This document shows positions 63,301 to 64,000 of a DNA stretch of 64,000 nucleotides, in pieces. Within the stretch, counting starts at the first letter, position 1; each line of letters starts with the position of its first letter. The position numbers were made by a program, and so were the translations under genes. Source of the DNA: Gryllotalpicola ginsengisoli DSM 22003. Its GTDB lineage: Bacteria > Actinomycetota > Actinomycetes > Actinomycetales > Microbacteriaceae. The stretch is from assembly GCF_000419445.1 (NCBI RefSeq), contig NZ_AULK01000004.1:124001-188000 (forward strand). Direction: 5' to 3'. The notes beneath the pieces were generated by a model. That model searched no databases, was not told the DNA's origin, and was given only the letters and a program-made list of their open reading frames with translations.

Positions 63301-64000
63301 ACCGGCAGCAGCCCGAAGACGCTGACGGCCACCGACCGCGATGGCACCGTCACCACCTGGACGCTGCAGACCTCGGGCACCGCCCACCGGTGGGTTCCCG
63401 CCGGCGTCGCCGAGCCGGGCGCGCAAGGGCAGACCACCTACTCGGTGAACGGGGATGGCAAGGTGACGCGCATCCTGGCCGCCCAGCCCTACGGCGACGA
63501 CAACGACCTCAGCTGCCCGGCCACCGGCGAGCTGAACCCCGGGTGCGCGGCGCTGACGATCAGCTACCTCGGCGCCGGTGACGCCGCCCGCGTCTCCCGG
63601 GTGGACTACACCGCCTACGACCCGGCGACCGCGGCGATGCGCACCACCACGGTGGCTAGCTACAGCTACGACTCATCCAACCGGTTGGCGTCCGTCACCG
63701 ACCGGTACGGGGTGACCACCCGGTACACCTACACCAGCAGCGGCGACTTCACCCTGCTGACCGGGGAGCACACCGACGGGCAGGCGGCGTGGACGTACGA
63801 GTACGACGCGGCCGGACGGCTCGTCGACGTCAAGCGCGGCCCGGCCTCCGGTTCCGGCGCGGACGTCGTGGACGCCGCCTTTGTCTACGGCCTGGACCCG
63901 GCCGCGGCCGGCATGCCGCCGGTGAGCGCCGACGAGGTGGCGGCCTGGGGGCAGCAGACGGCGCCCACGCACGCTTGGGCCGTGTTCGGCCTGGACCACC
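60400..64000 (+). CDS. Secreted DNRLRE/RHS-repeat protein, 3' end missing
   Basis: An uninterrupted frame from GTG 60400 to the window end, 1200 codons. Signal peptide near residues 17-45 (TVAVAVLACAALVASGLVAG). Residues about 320-500 form a DNRLRE-type domain (DTYVDSGYPDQNYVSSTSLH, then AYKRFNSA). An Ig-like region follows, then the RHS core entry ISRQFYSYAGPGT and GVFGPGWQAAL near 880, and YD repeats (YDSSNRLASVTDRYGVTTRY, YEYDAAGRLVDVKRG) near 1090-1150. RHS shells often end in a variable toxin tip; that part is not seen. GAGGG four bases before the start. Confidence 0.85.
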   Translation, partial: MGVELSRFARVWRGSEPTVAVAVLACAALVASGLVAGGDGAARASEPVTAPAAASASAGPVTAPDEVSARVAARAQGVRVEALSLRTETSQTFANPDGSLTTESTAGVARVRDSSAPDGWRDVDLTLRTQADGSIAPVSAVNELSLNPGGAGSGAHPLVSLTDGSGSDSFALSWPDGDLPVAEIDGSTVRYKNVRPGQDLLIEATREGFEQTLVLTSKPASANDAKLVLPVVSHGLFFTSNKDAGDAAASVAVTTKSGKTVGAVGAPEVTDARVDAQTGAPEHSELAAQSVQTVNGAPALVVQPSQDFLDSAAYPVTVDPTVSLNPSGDTYVDSGYPDQNYVSSTSLHMGTYDSGAHKARAYVKFDGPSGVAGSQILAATVKLWEEHAYNCTASSFTISPANSAIDYHDITWNNQPGVSSSNVVTVSSALGGGSSCPAGWVSANVAGIAAHFADEGQSVIGMALKASETSNAAYKRFNSAGASSGMPVLSVTYNRLSSVPSAVTIRGQVSASSGVYVATGRPAFSATATDPEGGTVDVAFQVYDANSTDSSHLLGTCISGKVASGATATCTYGGSLSDNTHYWYRAGSADVHMTSHRWGGLKAFTTAIGKPAAPTITCPAPYTSGSWQQTAPSANVTCTAKTAASTSSTAPVKITTTVDGGTAASTAVAAGAAGTRSVTVSKASGSHKITAYATSVTGVVSSTVSYAFGYGSASITSPASGFKTADTVQVEATGPPLGTATAATAQLQWTAAGVDGWKDAGSASTVTPASGQPAAASFTWDTGDAPGDSDGVVSARQVATLQLRVHFTYTGAAVPNQYTAPITVVHLPHAFDDGFPTADAGSGQVGLWTGELNTSATDVTVGTAADSLQISRQFYSYAGPGTATGGVFGPGWQAALDGPDAGYGGAQVIDENANLAAGSAATGAIILSTGAGDLVFAPHTGKTGPSPADTYVPVDDDTVSSGVTLTVTGSSPKTLTATDRDGTVTTWTLQTSGTAHRWVPAGVAEPGAQGQTTYSVNGDGKVTRILAAQPYGDDNDLSCPATGELNPGCAALTISYLGAGDAARVSRVDYTAYDPATAAMRTTTVASYSYDSSNRLASVTDRYGVTTRYTYTSSGDFTLLTGEHTDGQAAWTYEYDAAGRLVDVKRGPASGSGADVVDAAFVYGLDPAAAGMPPVSADEVAAWGQQTAPTHAWAVFGLDH

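Overview
The window is high-GC, densely packed DNA from an actinobacterium. The gene content suggests Microbacteriaceae or a close relative: TreY/TreZ/GlgX, paired LCP wall enzymes beside tRNA-Ser genes, MarP/CvpA-like and VIT1 membrane proteins, DUF2207 proteins and an actinobacterial-type SerS. Family placement is inference. GTG starts, ATGA/GTGA stop-start overlaps and leaderless promoters are common. I see no insertion sequence, integrase, rRNA or CRISPR array.

Layout. 1-10.3 kb: the 5' part of a CvpA/MarP-like gene, a ferritin-VIT1 metal transporter, and a reverse-strand glycogen/trehalose cluster (treY-treZ-small ORF-glgX). Divergent from it is a membrane protein with FTR1-like E-G-L-E residues, apparently preceded by an eight-codon leader peptide. 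tRNA-Arg(ACG) follows. 10.3-17.3 kb: a GT-C mannosyltransferase-like protein, a cold-shock/DUF1294 fusion, an Fpg/Nei glycosylase, a ketopantoate-reductase-like enzyme, a phospholipase D-like protein and a small lipoprotein, with a 455-base repeat-filled gap at 14.4-14.8 kb.

17.3-24.6 kb: a complete protocatechuate branch of the beta-ketoadipate pathway, an IclR regulator followed by pcaHGBDCIJF. The genes mostly overlap by four bases and lie behind a perfect 17-bp palindrome. They would convert protocatechuate to succinyl-CoA and acetyl-CoA. 24.6-31.3 kb: a lower-GC membrane protein, pflB-pflA for anaerobic pyruvate cleavage, a DoxX protein, a divergent HxlR/SRPBCC pair with repeated operator-like sites, and a membrane-anchored methyltransferase. 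31.3-41.5 kb: tRNA-Ser(GCT)-LCP-tRNA-Ser(TGA)-LCP, a HAD phosphatase, serS, a lipid kinase, an SGNH hydrolase, pheA, pgm, three 27-bp tandem repeats and arsC.

41.6-53.1 kb: a secreted phospholipase C/acid phosphatase-type enzyme, efeO-efeB iron uptake genes without efeU, a glutathione peroxidase, a DUF559 nuclease-like gene bracketed by two copies of a palindromic repeat, a tethered amidase-like protein, a 14-TM-type exporter with a long extra loop, and a FAD protein translationally coupled to an orphan DNA methyltransferase. 53.2-64 kb: an Orn/Lys/Arg decarboxylase-type enzyme, tandem DUF2207 paralogues, a lipoate ligase with its accessory domain at the N-terminus, and the first 1200 codons of a secreted DNRLRE/RHS protein that runs off the end.

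Three patterns cut across genes. First, a TANNNT hexamer lies six or seven bases before the start codon of at least 18 genes (leaderless transcription). Second, a GGATGC/GCATCC core recurs throughout and pulls in locally unusual codons. Third, several families of intergenic palindromes occur, one sharing the motif GCGCAA...ATCGGGCAC at three loci.
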